A stretch of 8,888 bases of DNA from Candidatus Stahliibacteriota bacterium (GTDB taxonomy: Bacteria > Hydrothermota > UBA3073), in NCBI GenBank assembly GCA_030627085.1, contig DAOUSS010000048.1, positions 1 to 8,888 on the forward strand, in the 5' to 3' direction. The notes beneath the pieces are model-generated. The model did not search any database, was not told the origin of the DNA, and was given only the letters and a program-made list of their open reading frames with translations. Positions 1 to 6,286 of the stretch are shown one piece after another (position 1 is the first letter of the stretch; the number at the start of each line of letters is the position of its first letter). The position numbers and the translations under genes are program-made.

Positions 1-9
1 AAGTCAAAA

Positions 10-115
10 TTTGGTAGCCGCAGACTTCAGTCTGCGTATAGAAAATGCCATACTGAACCCATTTTGCGCAACTTAAAAGTTGCGGCTACCAAAAGGTTGC
101 GGCTACCAAAAGGTT
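10..115. repeat. Nested inverted repeat with two internal hairpins and a 17-bp tandem duplication
   Basis: The outer arms TTTGGTAGCCGC (10-21) and GCGGCTACCAAA (82-93) are exact reverse complements of 12 bp. Inside them are two perfect hairpins: CGCAGACT/AGTCTGCG (19-26 and 29-36, 2-nt centre) and GCAACTT/AAGTTGC (68-74 and 77-83, 2-nt centre). The right arm is then duplicated in tandem: GCGGCTACCAAAAGGTT occurs at 82-98 and again, identically, at 99-115. No open frame here looks like a protein. The architecture suggests a REP-like or MITE-like non-coding element; its mobility is inferred only from the structure. Confidence 0.8.
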
Positions 116-205
116 ACGGACACCGATTCAATTTGTATATTTTGGTACAACCCGAGTGGCTTATCATTGCTCGTAACTTTACAGTATAATTTTTGCCGTC
201 ACAGC

Positions 206-279
206 ACTTTGGGACAAAGTCTAAGTTTACATTTTGGGCATAAGGTCCTTATGGGAAGGGGGAAATTTCGCATAATGCG
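206..279. repeat. Cluster of three short perfect palindromes
   Basis: Within 74 bp there are three perfect dyads: ACTTTG-gga-CAAAGT (206-220), CATAAGG-t-CCTTATG (239-253) and CGCAT-a-ATGCG (269-279). The middle and right ones have a single central base, like many repressor operators. They lie about 270-340 bp from the uvrB start, which is rather far for a classical operator. They may belong to a small repeat element rather than to regulation of uvrB. Confidence 0.5.
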
Positions 280-396
280 TTTGTTTATTTAGAGATACTC
301 TCTATTCGACAATTGTGCAATCATCAAATCAGAAAAAAGGGACAGGATAGTTTTTTAGTTTATATGATGCTCGCAGGTTGACAGTTATTGGATACA

Positions 397-414
397 GCAA
401 GGCTAACGCCTTGC
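397..414. repeat. Perfect hairpin followed by CCTACA
   Basis: GCAAGGC (397-403), a TAAC loop (404-407) and GCCTTGC (408-414) form a perfect 7-bp stem, followed directly by CCTACA. The stem word CAAGGC/GCCTTG recurs with a different loop (TGAA) at 6361-6376. The design, a perfect short stem plus a trailing CYTAC-type word, is shared with hairpins at 4842-4857 and 6287-6306. There is no T-run, so it is unlikely to be an intrinsic terminator. Confidence 0.7.
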
Positions 415-547
415 CCTACATTGCAGTGCACGAATTGAATTCCCCGCCTTTGACGGGACAGACGTGCCTACATAGGGCAAAGTGTGGTTTCGCATAAGCG
501 GAGGGGAAATAAATTAGTAAAGTGTAATGTAAAGATTTAACCCTACC

Positions 548-2554
548 ATGTTTGAGCTTGTATCAAAATTTAACCTTGTTGGGGACCAGCCACAGGCAGT
601 AGAGAGACTTGTGGAGGGTGTAAAGAAGCGTTACAAGTTCCAGACACTCCTTGGCATCACGGGCTCTGGTAAGACATTTACGATGGCAAACCTCATCGCA
701 AGGGTGGATAAACCGACAATCGTTATCTCTCACAACAAGACCCTTGCTGCACAGTTGTTTGGAGAATATACCGGCTTTTTCCCCCGCAATGCAGTTGAAT
801 ATTTTATCTCATATTATGATTACTACCAGCCCGAGGCATATCTTCCGCCAACAGATACATATATTGCAAAGGATGCCTCCATAAACGATGAGATAGACAA
901 ACTGCGTCTTCGGGCGACATCTGCGCTTGTAGAGAGGAGAGATGTTGTGATTGTTGCCTCTGTGTCCTGTATATACGGGCTCGGTTCACCTGAGGATTAC
1001 AAAAATCTTGTTTTGAGGATAAGAAAAGGCGAAACACTAACAAGGAAAGAACTCTTAAAGAGACTTATAGATATCCAGTACCAAAGAAACGATGTAGATT
1101 TCATAAGGGGAACATTCAGAGTGAGGGGCGATGTGGTTGAGATACGCCCTGCCTACGAGGAGAATGGTGTAAGAATTGAGTTTTTCGGGGATGAGATAGA
1201 GAAGCTCTCCCTTATTGATCCACTCACTTTCCAAAAAGAAGAAGAGAGAGAATGGATTCATATATATCCTGCCAGACACTTTGTTACAACTCAACCTAAA
1301 ATTGAAGAAGCGTTACAAAATATAGAGATAGAACTTGAAGAGACAGTAAAGCACTTCAAAGAAAAAGGAAAACTCCTTGAAGCGCAAAGACTTGAAACAC
1401 GTACAAGATACGATATAGAACTACTCAGGGAGGTTGGATACTGCCCTGGTATAGAGAACTACTCTCGCCATATTTCAGGAAGGGAACCTGGTTCAAGACC
1501 TGCCTGTCTTCTTGATTTCTTTCCCAGTGATTTTCTTTGTATAATAGATGAATCGCATGTTACAATACCCCAGATTATAGGTATGTACCATGGTGACCGC
1601 TCAAGGAAGGAGACACTGGTGGAATATGGCTTCAGGCTTCCGTCAGCCCTTGACAATCGCCCACTTAGATTTGATGAGTTCATTGAGATTGTTCCACAGA
1701 TAATCTTTACCTCTGCCACACCAGCGGAATTTGAATACAGGCATTCATCACAGGTTGTAGAACAGATTATAAGACCGACAGGTATTCCTGACCCGAAAAT
1801 CACAGTAAAGCCCAAAAAAGGCGAGATTGATGATCTTATTGAGGTGGTAAGAAAAAGGGCAGAAAGAGGAGAGAGGGTGCTTGTAACGACCCTTACAAAG
1901 AGGATGGCAGAAGAATTGACAGATTATTTTGCAAGACTGGATATAAAGGTAAGATATATTCACTCCGAGATAGGTGCAATAGAGAGGGTAGATATCTTGA
2001 GGGACCTTCGGCTTTCTGAATTTGACTGTCTTGTTGGAGTAAATCTTCTAAGAGAGGGACTTGACCTTCCTGAGGTATCACTCGTTGCAGTTTTAGATGC
2101 CGATAATGAGGGATTCCTTCGCTCATATACATCCCTGATCCAGACTGCCGGAAGGGCGGCAAGGAATGTAAACGGAGAGGTGATAATGTATGCAGACAAG
2201 ATAACGGATTCTATGAGGAAGACAATAGAAGAGACGAAGAGGAGAAGAAAGGCGCAACTGGAATACAACAGGAGGCATAACATAACGCCGAAAACTATAT
2301 ATAAAACCAGAGAGGAGATTCTCCTCACCACATCCGTCGCAGATGCGATGGTGAAGGAGAAAGAAGAAGAATACAAGGGTATAGAGAGTCTGGAGGAGAT
2401 TGACAAGCTTATAAGGCTTATGCGAAAGTTCGCAGATGAAGAGAGATTTGAAGAGGCTATAAGGGTGCGGAACAGGATAAGGAAACTACAATCAATGACA
2501 AGGAAAAATTCATCACAGTGGCACAAAGAAATTCATAAAAAGATGTCAAAATAA
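548..2554 (+). CDS. uvrB: Excinuclease ABC subunit B (UvrB)
   Basis: UvrB is the helicase-like damage-verification subunit of bacterial nucleotide excision repair. It is loaded by UvrA and then recruits UvrC for the dual incision. The 668 residues match the usual family length. Visible motifs are Walker A GITGSGKT (36-43), the aromatic damage-probing hairpin YYDYYQPEAY (89-98), the Walker B-type DESH (334-337), TSAT (388-391), helicase motif VI QTAGRAARN (532-540) and a C-terminal UVR domain (about 615-650) that contacts UvrC. The protein is intact. The ATG at 548 puts the conserved GDQPQA at residues 12-17, as is normal for the family, but no clear Shine-Dalgarno precedes it (AACCCTACC). It leads a probable two-gene unit with the Nif3-family gene. 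No SOS-type box is evident upstream. The identification is essentially certain. Confidence 0.98.
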   Translation: MFELVSKFNLVGDQPQAVERLVEGVKKRYKFQTLLGITGSGKTFTMANLIARVDKPTIVISHNKTLAAQLFGEYTGFFPRNAVEYFISYYDYYQPEAYLPPTDTYIAKDASINDEIDKLRLRATSALVERRDVVIVASVSCIYGLGSPEDYKNLVLRIRKGETLTRKELLKRLIDIQYQRNDVDFIRGTFRVRGDVVEIRPAYEENGVRIEFFGDEIEKLSLIDPLTFQKEEEREWIHIYPARHFVTTQPKIEEALQNIEIELEETVKHFKEKGKLLEAQRLETRTRYDIELLREVGYCPGIENYSRHISGREPGSRPACLLDFFPSDFLCIIDESHVTIPQIIGMYHGDRSRKETLVEYGFRLPSALDNRPLRFDEFIEIVPQIIFTSATPAEFEYRHSSQVVEQIIRPTGIPDPKITVKPKKGEIDDLIEVVRKRAERGERVLVTTLTKRMAEELTDYFARLDIKVRYIHSEIGAIERVDILRDLRLSEFDCLVGVNLLREGLDLPEVSLVAVLDADNEGFLRSYTSLIQTAGRAARNVNGEVIMYADKITDSMRKTIEETKRRRKAQLEYNRRHNITPKTIYKTREEILLTTSVADAMVKEKEEEYKGIESLEEIDKLIRLMRKFADEERFEEAIRVRNRIRKLQSMTRKNSSQWHKEIHKKMSK

Positions 2555-2559
2555 GGAGG
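2553..2559 (+). promoter_or_regulatory. Ribosome binding site of the Nif3-family gene
   Basis: AAGGAGG lies 5 nt before the ATG at 2565. It overlaps the last two bases of the uvrB stop codon, consistent with translational linkage of the two genes. Confidence 0.85.
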
Positions 2560-2564
2560 AGAGT

Positions 2565-3320
2565 ATGAAAGCAAAGGAACTGGCAGAACATTTAGATGAA
2601 TTCCTGAGGGTGAAAGAGATAGAGGATTACCTCTTAAATGGTCTTTCGGTCGAGAATAAAAAGGATATTGAAAAGATAGCCCTCGCGGTTGACGCATCGC
2701 TTGAAGCGTTCAAAAAAACAAAGTCAATGGGGGCAGATCTGCTTATTGTCCATCATGGGCTTTTTAATAAACAGGAGTGTCTTCCACTTACAGGGGCGTT
2801 GTATGAGAGAATTAAGTTTCTGATAGATAACGACATAGGCTTGTATTCTGTCCATCTACCACTTGATATGCATCCACTTGTGGGCAACAATGCGCAGGCG
2901 GTAAAATTACTTGGAGGGAAAGAGGGAAGACCCTTTGCAAATGAATGTGGAGTTAATATAAGCAAAGAGATAATACTGGGAGAGATTCTAACTCTGGAGG
3001 AATTAGTAGAAAAAATAGAAGAAAAATTTAATACCAGAACAGTGGTATGGAAATTTGGCAAAGATACGGTAGAGAGTGTTGGCTATGTGAGTGGAGGAGG
3101 AATAAGTTTTCTTAAAGAAGCAGTCCAGTTAGGAGTTGATACCTTTGTAACAGGCGAGCCGAAACACGGTGCCTACTGGATGGCAAAGGAAGCGAAGATA
3201 AACTGCATATTTGCGGGTCATTACGCAACAGAGACGCTTGGAGTGAAGGCATTGGGCGGATATATCAACGAAAAATTTGGAATTGATGTGGAGTTTATTG
3301 GGTTGCCAACAGGACATTAA
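2565..3320 (+). CDS. Nif3-like dinuclear metal centre protein (NIF3/DUF34 family)
   Basis: At 251 residues this matches the single-domain bacterial NIF3/DUF34 (GTP cyclohydrolase 1 type 2/YbgI-like) proteins, which form toroidal hexamers binding two metal ions per subunit. The metal ligands are recognisable: HHG at 63-65, D101 in HLPLDMHP, and H219 and E223 in GHYATE. The glycine-rich VSGGG (175-179) and TGEPKH (196-201) segments are also typical. The family's biochemical role is unsettled; cyclohydrolase and metallochaperone-type roles have been proposed. The gene follows uvrB by 10 bp with a strong RBS and is probably cotranscribed. That pairing does not in itself prove a repair role. Its stop (3318-3320) is 6 bp from the stop of the convergent aldolase gene, and a repeat sits across this junction. 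The family call is firm; the function is open. Confidence 0.93.
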   Translation: MKAKELAEHLDEFLRVKEIEDYLLNGLSVENKKDIEKIALAVDASLEAFKKTKSMGADLLIVHHGLFNKQECLPLTGALYERIKFLIDNDIGLYSVHLPLDMHPLVGNNAQAVKLLGGKEGRPFANECGVNISKEIILGEILTLEELVEKIEEKFNTRTVVWKFGKDTVESVGYVSGGGISFLKEAVQLGVDTFVTGEPKHGAYWMAKEAKINCIFAGHYATETLGVKALGGYINEKFGIDVEFIGLPTGH

Positions 3321-3321
3321 A

Positions 3322-3342
3322 AGATTTTAGATTCCAGATTGT
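3322..3342. repeat. 7-bp-period array AGATTNN (three units) at a convergent gene junction
   Basis: Three exact-phase units of AGATTNN occupy 3322-3328, 3329-3335 and 3336-3342, with NN = TT, CC and GT. The same period and the same final unit AGATTGT occur at 4787-4820 and 6266-6286. The array begins 2 bp after the Nif3-gene stop and overlaps the end of the minus-strand aldolase gene, encoding that protein's last residues (QSGI) and its TAA. Confidence 0.7.
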
Positions 3343-4121
3343 TCCTTCTCGAGGCCCTTGAAGAAATCGTATGCATCATCTGCAGATGCATTCTCATGCA
3401 CAATTGCCCGCACTGCTTTTATCATTGCAACAGGATTCTCTGATTGGAATATATTTCTCCCCATATCCACTCCTGTTGCTCCGTGGCTCACTGCATCAAA
3501 TGCAAGCTTAAGTGCATCTTTCTCAGAAGTTTTCTTACCTCCCGCAATTACCACAGGAACAGGACAATTCTTTACAACCTTTTCAAAATCTTCACAATAA
3601 TATGTCTTTACAAAATGTGCGCCCATTTCAGCGGCAATCCGACAGCATAAACCAAGATACTTCGCATCCCTTACCATTTCTCTCCCTACTGCTGTAACGG
3701 CAAGAACAGGGATGCCATATTTTTCTCCCTCATCTACCAATTTAGAAAGATTCACAATGGTACGGTGTTCATATTCACTACCAATATAGATTGAGAGAGC
3801 CACTGCAGAAACATTAAGGCGAATGGCATCCTCCATAGAAACAGTAATATCCTCGTCTGAGAGTTCCTTGCTAAGGATACTATTTCCGCCTGACACCCTT
3901 AATACAATTGGTACGGAAGCATCAGAATCCACTGATGTGCGCAAAATTCCTCTCGTCAGCATCAATGAATCCGCATAGGGAAGAAGGGGTTCGATCGTTT
4001 TTTTAGGGACCTCAAGCCCTGTCGTAGGACCAAGAAAATATCCATGGTCAACTGCCAGCATAACAGTGCGATTATCCTGTTTTATTATACGGTTTAGACG
4101 ATTATCCAATCCCCAGCACAT
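3327..4121 (-). CDS. LsrF-like class I aldolase (DeoC/LacD superfamily)
   Basis: The 264 residues closely follow E. coli LsrF, the thiolase acting on 3-hydroxy-5-phosphonooxypentane-2,4-dione in AI-2 breakdown. Shared landmarks as I recall that protein are MLAVDHGYFLGPTTGLE (21-37), LTRGILR (55-61), YIGSEYEH (112-119), the Schiff-base lysine K172 in VKTYY, VIAGGKK (191-197) and GVDMGRNIFQSENPVAM (217-233). Related archaeal-type class I fructose-bisphosphate aldolases share this fold, so the substrate is uncertain without other lsr genes, and none are in the window. It lacks the roughly 25-residue N-terminal extension of E. coli LsrF. The ATG at 4121 is supported by AGGAGGT 6 nt upstream. It stands alone, 219 bp from bactofilin, and ends within a 7-bp-period repeat. 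The family is certain; the LsrF activity is inferred. Confidence 0.88.
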   Translation of the reverse strand: MCWGLDNRLNRIIKQDNRTVMLAVDHGYFLGPTTGLEVPKKTIEPLLPYADSLMLTRGILRTSVDSDASVPIVLRVSGGNSILSKELSDEDITVSMEDAIRLNVSAVALSIYIGSEYEHRTIVNLSKLVDEGEKYGIPVLAVTAVGREMVRDAKYLGLCCRIAAEMGAHFVKTYYCEDFEKVVKNCPVPVVIAGGKKTSEKDALKLAFDAVSHGATGVDMGRNIFQSENPVAMIKAVRAIVHENASADDAYDFFKGLEKEQSGI

Positions 4122-4127
4122 AATTTT

Positions 4128-4134
4128 ACCTCCT
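4128..4134 (-). promoter_or_regulatory. Strong ribosome binding site of the aldolase gene
   Basis: On the minus strand AGGAGGT stands 6 nt before the ATG at 4121. This fixes the start even though the reading frame stays open further upstream. Confidence 0.85.
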
Positions 4135-4138
4135 GGTT

Positions 4139-4255
4139 TAAGCCACGGATTACACCGATTTAACTGATTATTTAATCAAAGAATTTGTACTAGATATTAT
4201 AAAATGCCTTTAATTTATTTTTCTTTCTGTGTTAATCTGTGAAATCTGTGGCTTA
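4139..4255. repeat. Inverted-repeat element with CCAC-type arms (about 117 bp)
   Basis: The left arm GCCACGGATTACACCGATT (4142-4160) pairs with AATCTGTGAAATCTGTGGC (4234-4252); 16 of 19 positions are complementary, and a flanking TAA/TTA pair extends the arms. The centre is AT-rich with no coding potential. The arms have the form CCAC-4mer-CAC-4mer, seen again with other 4-mers at 8465-8562, 6322-6346 and 8827-8843. It fills most of the gap upstream of the aldolase and starts 5 bp beyond its RBS, so the aldolase promoter would have to lie within or beyond the element. Confidence 0.7.
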
Positions 4256-4258
4256 TAT

Positions 4259-4343
4259 TTAGACGCGGATTTCTGCGCATAGATCAAAGTTATTAAGTTA
4301 TTAGGTCATTAAGTTATTAAAGGATTGATTACCCAATGACCTA
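4259..4343 (+). repeat. Composite repeat: TTAGACGCNGATT word plus 8-bp-period array (copy A)
   Basis: TTAGACGCGGATT (4259-4271) matches, at 12 of 13 bases, the words at the ends of the GT9-like gene and dxs. It is followed by four in-phase 8-bp units (4288-4319): AGTTATTA twice, GGTCATTA, then AGTTATTA. An inverted pair TAGGTCATT (4302-4310) and AATGACCTA (4335-4343) closes the element, and the last three bases are the bactofilin stop codon. The arrays at 4864-4902 and 6422-6477 are the same composite in the opposite orientation. An ATAGATCAAAG undecamer (4279-4289) is shared with 4817-4827. Confidence 0.65.
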
Positions 4344-4715
4344 CTTGCCGACAGGGATATCTTTTCCTGCTGTATTTAGTTTCTCCCCAGACATCTTACA
4401 GAATCCGTCAAAGATAACACCGTTTTCTATAGAGAGTCTCTTACAAATTATATCCCCATTGACAACGGAGCCTGCCTTTAGCTCAATCTTGCCCTGGCTC
4501 TTTATACCTCCAATTACCTTTCCTCCTATCAGGGCGTTTTTCGTTTGTATTGTGCCTTTTATAACACCGGTTTTTCCGAGCACGAGTGTGTCATTGACAA
4601 TAACCTCGCCCTCAATCATGCCATCTATTCTTATTCCTGCATCTGCCCTCAGATTACCTTTTATGTAGGTACCAGCTGTCAGGATATTTGTCAACCCTCT
4701 GCTTACCTCTCTCAT
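4341..4715 (-). CDS. Bactofilin (polymer-forming cytoskeletal protein)
   Basis: Bactofilins assemble without nucleotide into filaments, often membrane-associated, that organise cell-wall enzymes or polar structures. This protein is 124 residues from the ATG at 4715, a typical length. Its core (about 14-105) shows the regular short strands of a right-handed beta-helix with repeating glycine and hydrophobic positions, e.g. AGTYIKGNLRADAGIRIDG, GEVIVNDTLVLGKTGVIKG and GKIELKAGSVVNGDI. The N-terminal segment is short and polar, and no transmembrane segment is visible. A GTG 6 nt further upstream is in frame, but GGAGG at 4725-4721 overlaps it and is correctly spaced (5 nt) for the ATG, so I chose the ATG. 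No peptidase partner is next to it. Its TAG stop is the end of a repeat arm. Confidence 0.93.
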   Translation of the reverse strand: MREVSRGLTNILTAGTYIKGNLRADAGIRIDGMIEGEVIVNDTLVLGKTGVIKGTIQTKNALIGGKVIGGIKSQGKIELKAGSVVNGDIICKRLSIENGVIFDGFCKMSGEKLNTAGKDIPVGK

Positions 4716-4720
4716 ATACA

Positions 4721-4725
4721 CCTCC
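4721..4725 (-). promoter_or_regulatory. Ribosome binding site deciding the bactofilin start
   Basis: GGAGG on the minus strand lies 5 nt before the ATG at 4715 and overlaps the alternative GTG at 4721, which rules against the longer start. Confidence 0.75.
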
Positions 4726-4786
4726 GTGAGAAAAATACGATAATGTTAAGGACTTAACTCTGTTTTCCGCTGTAGGCACAAAGATT

Positions 4787-4820
4787 AGATTTTAGATTAC
4801 AGATTTTAGATTGTAGATAG
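4787..4820. repeat. 7-bp-period array AGATTNN (four units plus partial)
   Basis: In-phase units at 4787-4793, 4794-4800, 4801-4807 and 4808-4814 read AGATTNN with NN = TT, AC, TT and GT, followed by a partial AGATAG. This is the same family as 3322-3342 and 6266-6286, again ending in AGATTGT. It lies in the non-coding gap between the GT9-like gene and bactofilin. Confidence 0.7.
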
Positions 4821-4841
4821 ATCAAAGATTGTAGTGTTATC

Positions 4842-4857
4842 GCGACTGGGAAGTCGC
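4842..4857. repeat. Perfect hairpin GCGACT/AGTCGC followed by a CCCAC word
   Basis: GCGACT (4842-4847), a GGGA loop and AGTCGC (4852-4857) form a 6-bp perfect stem followed by TCCCAC. It is one of several hairpins of this design in the window. It has no U-tract on either strand, so a terminator role is not supported. Confidence 0.65.
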
Positions 4858-4863
4858 TCCCAC

Positions 4864-4931
4864 AATTACCTAATTACCAAGTGACCTAAAACCTAATTAC
4901 GGTCTTTATCTGTGTTAATCAGCGTCTAATT
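4864..4931 (-). repeat. Composite repeat: 8-bp-period array plus TTAGACGC word (copy B)
   Basis: On the plus strand there are five units of an AATKACCT-type octamer (4864-4871, 4872-4879, 4880-4887, a 7-nt unit 4888-4894, and 4895-4902), then GTGTTAATCAGCGTCTAATT at 4912-4931. Read on the minus strand this begins AATTAGACGC and supplies the last codon and TAG stop of the GT9-like gene. The 20-mer is 19/20 identical to 6477-6496 at the end of dxs. Confidence 0.75.
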
Positions 4932-5417
4932 AGTATATCTATTGTTCAAATGGTGGTTACTGATAATTGAAAACATTCGAGCAGGTTCTCCCTCTATCCC
5001 TTTTACTACAAGGTTGAAAAAAGGGGATTCTATGGCACCTATTCTCAAAGGCGCTCCGACTAAATAACTGATCACATCTACCGTTTCATTGAGATCAAAC
5101 GATATATCAATATGGAGATTTCTCAAGATTGCCTTTGTCTCAAAGAATTTCCTCGCAAGGGTAGCAAACCCAGGGACAAAATAGATTATATCATCAAAGC
5201 CAATTGCATTACTACCCTCGCCGACGATTGCGAATATTTTACATCCTGTAAACTTTTCTCTTACCAATGTTGCAATACTATTTCTATAGTTAGGCGTATT
5301 TTTTTCTTCCACCGGGAATATAACTGCAATATGCCTTGCATTTCTCACTACCTTACCTATGTCCACAATCTGTCTTTTCAGAGGTAGCGAAAGAACATAT
5401 CTAACAGCAGTTATCAT
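4926..5417 (-). CDS. Short protein resembling the N-terminal domain of a GT9/heptosyltransferase
   Basis: The 163-residue product is not one I recognise with certainty. HIAVIFPVEEKNTPNYRNSIATLVREKF and the later DISFDLNETVDVISYLVGAPLRIGA resemble the N-terminal Rossmann half of glycosyltransferase family 9 (LPS heptosyltransferase) proteins, especially the acidic DLN segment followed by a sugar-locus GAPLRIG motif. The nucleotide-sugar-binding C-terminal half, expected for a protein of about 340 residues, is absent. It may be a remnant or a stand-alone acceptor-domain homologue. It lies 11 bp after the cdd stop, so it is probably the last gene of a comEA-like/cdd unit. No good Shine-Dalgarno precedes its ATG, so reinitiation or coupling is possible. 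The final residue and stop come from a repeat. The reading frame is clearly coding; the family call is tentative. Confidence 0.6.
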   Translation of the reverse strand: MITAVRYVLSLPLKRQIVDIGKVVRNARHIAVIFPVEEKNTPNYRNSIATLVREKFTGCKIFAIVGEGSNAIGFDDIIYFVPGFATLARKFFETKAILRNLHIDISFDLNETVDVISYLVGAPLRIGAIESPFFNLVVKGIEGEPARMFSIISNHHLNNRYTN

Positions 5418-5428
5418 AAGATATCAAA

Positions 5429-5818
5429 TTAAGAGGAATGCGGGATATAAAACGGAAAAGGAAGAAGTTCCTTTAGCGTTGTCTCGCGGGTCTCTCCTCT
5501 GTCGTTTACAAGTGTTATCCTCAGATCTTCCACAAATTCACTCAGAACCTGCCTGCAGGCACCACAGGGATAGATAAAATCACTTGAGACAATCACAAGA
5601 TGTTTAAAGTTACATTTTCCCTCTGATGCAGCTTTTGCTAATGCCACTCTCTCAGCACATATGGTAAGCCCGAACGAGGCGTTTTCTATATTACAGCCTG
5701 TGAATATCTCCTTGCTCTTGATAGATATTGCCGCACCTATCTTTATCCCGGAATAAGGCGCATATGCATATTTCCTCGCCTCTTTTGCTTTTTGTATGAG
5801 AAGTTTATCTAATTCCAT
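5429..5818 (-). CDS. cdd: Cytidine deaminase
   Basis: This enzyme hydrolytically deaminates cytidine and deoxycytidine to uridine forms in pyrimidine salvage, acting in the cytosol as a zinc enzyme. The 129-residue length matches the compact tetrameric bacterial and human-type class. Motifs are substrate-binding GCNIENASF (41-49), catalytic TICAERVA (52-59) with zinc ligand C54 and proton shuttle E56, and PCGACRQ (84-90) with zinc ligands C85 and C88. I use the ATG at 5818, whose A is also the last base of the upstream TGA. AAAGG is 7 nt upstream of that ATG but only 4 nt from the alternative GTG at 5821. The gene is translationally linked to the upstream ComEA-like gene. No functional tie between the two is obvious. 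Confidence 0.95.
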   Translation of the reverse strand: MELDKLLIQKAKEARKYAYAPYSGIKIGAAISIKSKEIFTGCNIENASFGLTICAERVALAKAASEGKCNFKHLVIVSSDFIYPCGACRQVLSEFVEDLRITLVNDRGETRETTLKELLPFPFYIPHSS

Positions 5819-6252
5819 CACTCGACCTTTATTTTGTCTTTCAACTCTTCAAATCTCTTTTCCCCTATGCCTTTTATATTTTTTATTTCTTCTATATCTT
5901 TAAGCTCGCCCTTTTCTTTTCTGTACTCAACTATCCTGTCAGCATAAACAGGACCAATCCCCGGGAGTAGCATGAGTTCTTTCTTGTTTGCGGTGTTTAT
6001 ATTTATCCTGCCGGTGGGGATTTTATCTTTCTCTTTTGGGGAAGTATTACGCTTTACATTTGACGCGGAGGCAGACAGCTTGATCAGACTGTCAATGCCT
6101 TCTTCTTGATAGTTCATTTCCAAAATCGCCCTGTCAAGTTCAGGAGCAAAAAATGGATTTCTGAGTTTGTAGAAGTATATTGAGGAACCAATTGTTATAA
6201 TACCAATAAGAATATATATAATCCTGCGTTCCTGAGGGGTAAAAAGGGACAT
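5818..6252 (-). CDS. ComEA-like membrane-anchored helix-hairpin-helix protein
   Basis: This is a 144-residue protein with a single hydrophobic segment near the N-terminus (about 9-28), a polar linker (about 30-80) and a C-terminal ComEA-type double helix-hairpin-helix domain. INTANKKELMLLPGIGPVYADRIVEYR (about 84-111) and IKNIKGIGEKRFEELK (about 123-138) are the two hairpins. ComEA proteins bind double-stranded DNA on the outer face of the cytoplasmic membrane or in the periplasm and help pull it in during natural transformation. The topology here fits that, but small HhH proteins of this kind also occur in genomes where competence is unproven. No comEC or other competence gene is in the window. 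AGGAG lies 5 nt before the ATG. Its TGA overlaps the cdd ATG by one base. Confidence 0.88.
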   Translation of the reverse strand: MSLFTPQERRIIYILIGIITIGSSIYFYKLRNPFFAPELDRAILEMNYQEEGIDSLIKLSASASNVKRNTSPKEKDKIPTGRININTANKKELMLLPGIGPVYADRIVEYRKEKGELKDIEEIKNIKGIGEKRFEELKDKIKVE

Positions 6253-6265
6253 AGATTCTCCTGAT

Positions 6266-6286
6266 AGATTAAAGATTACAGATTGT
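6266..6286. repeat. 7-bp-period array AGATTNN (three units)
   Basis: Units at 6266-6272, 6273-6279 and 6280-6286 have NN = AA, AC and GT, ending in AGATTGT as in the arrays at 3322 and 4787. The array directly abuts the hairpin at 6287. Two further AGATTGA units occur at 6345-6358. It lies just upstream of the ComEA-like gene's RBS, where a promoter would be expected. Confidence 0.7.

Larger units (their letters stand above)
116..547. other. Non-coding region upstream of uvrB
   Basis: I see no convincing gene, tRNA or rRNA in this 432-bp stretch; the one small frame across its left part resembles no family. It holds several short palindromes (206-279), one perfect hairpin (397-414) and a decamer TTTCGCATAA present twice (266-275 and 486-495 approximately). 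A TTGACA hexamer at 378-383 has no matching -10 at the usual spacing. The uvrB promoter is presumably here, but I cannot place it with confidence. Confidence 0.6.

Noticed and set aside
80..292. 70-codon frame at the left end
   Set aside because: Its start lies in the tandem-duplicated repeat and its product resembles nothing; I treat the region as non-coding.
378..406. TTGACA as a -35 box for uvrB
   Set aside because: No -10-like hexamer stands 16-18 bp downstream (GGCTAA at best), and the expected position overlaps a hairpin.
1..547. tRNA or structured RNA in the left region
   Set aside because: The hairpins do not form a cloverleaf and no tRNA T-arm signature is visible.
1960..2526. 188-codon open frame on the minus strand
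   Set aside because: It lies entirely antisense within uvrB, has a low-complexity Ser/Leu-rich product with no family features, and is a shadow of the real gene.
4787..4902. Possible CRISPR array
   Set aside because: The units are only 7-8 bp, contiguous, degenerate and without spacers, and no cas gene is present.
5819..5821. GTG as the cdd start
   Set aside because: The AAAGG Shine-Dalgarno is only 4 nt away, whereas the next codon ATG at 5818 has normal 7-nt spacing.
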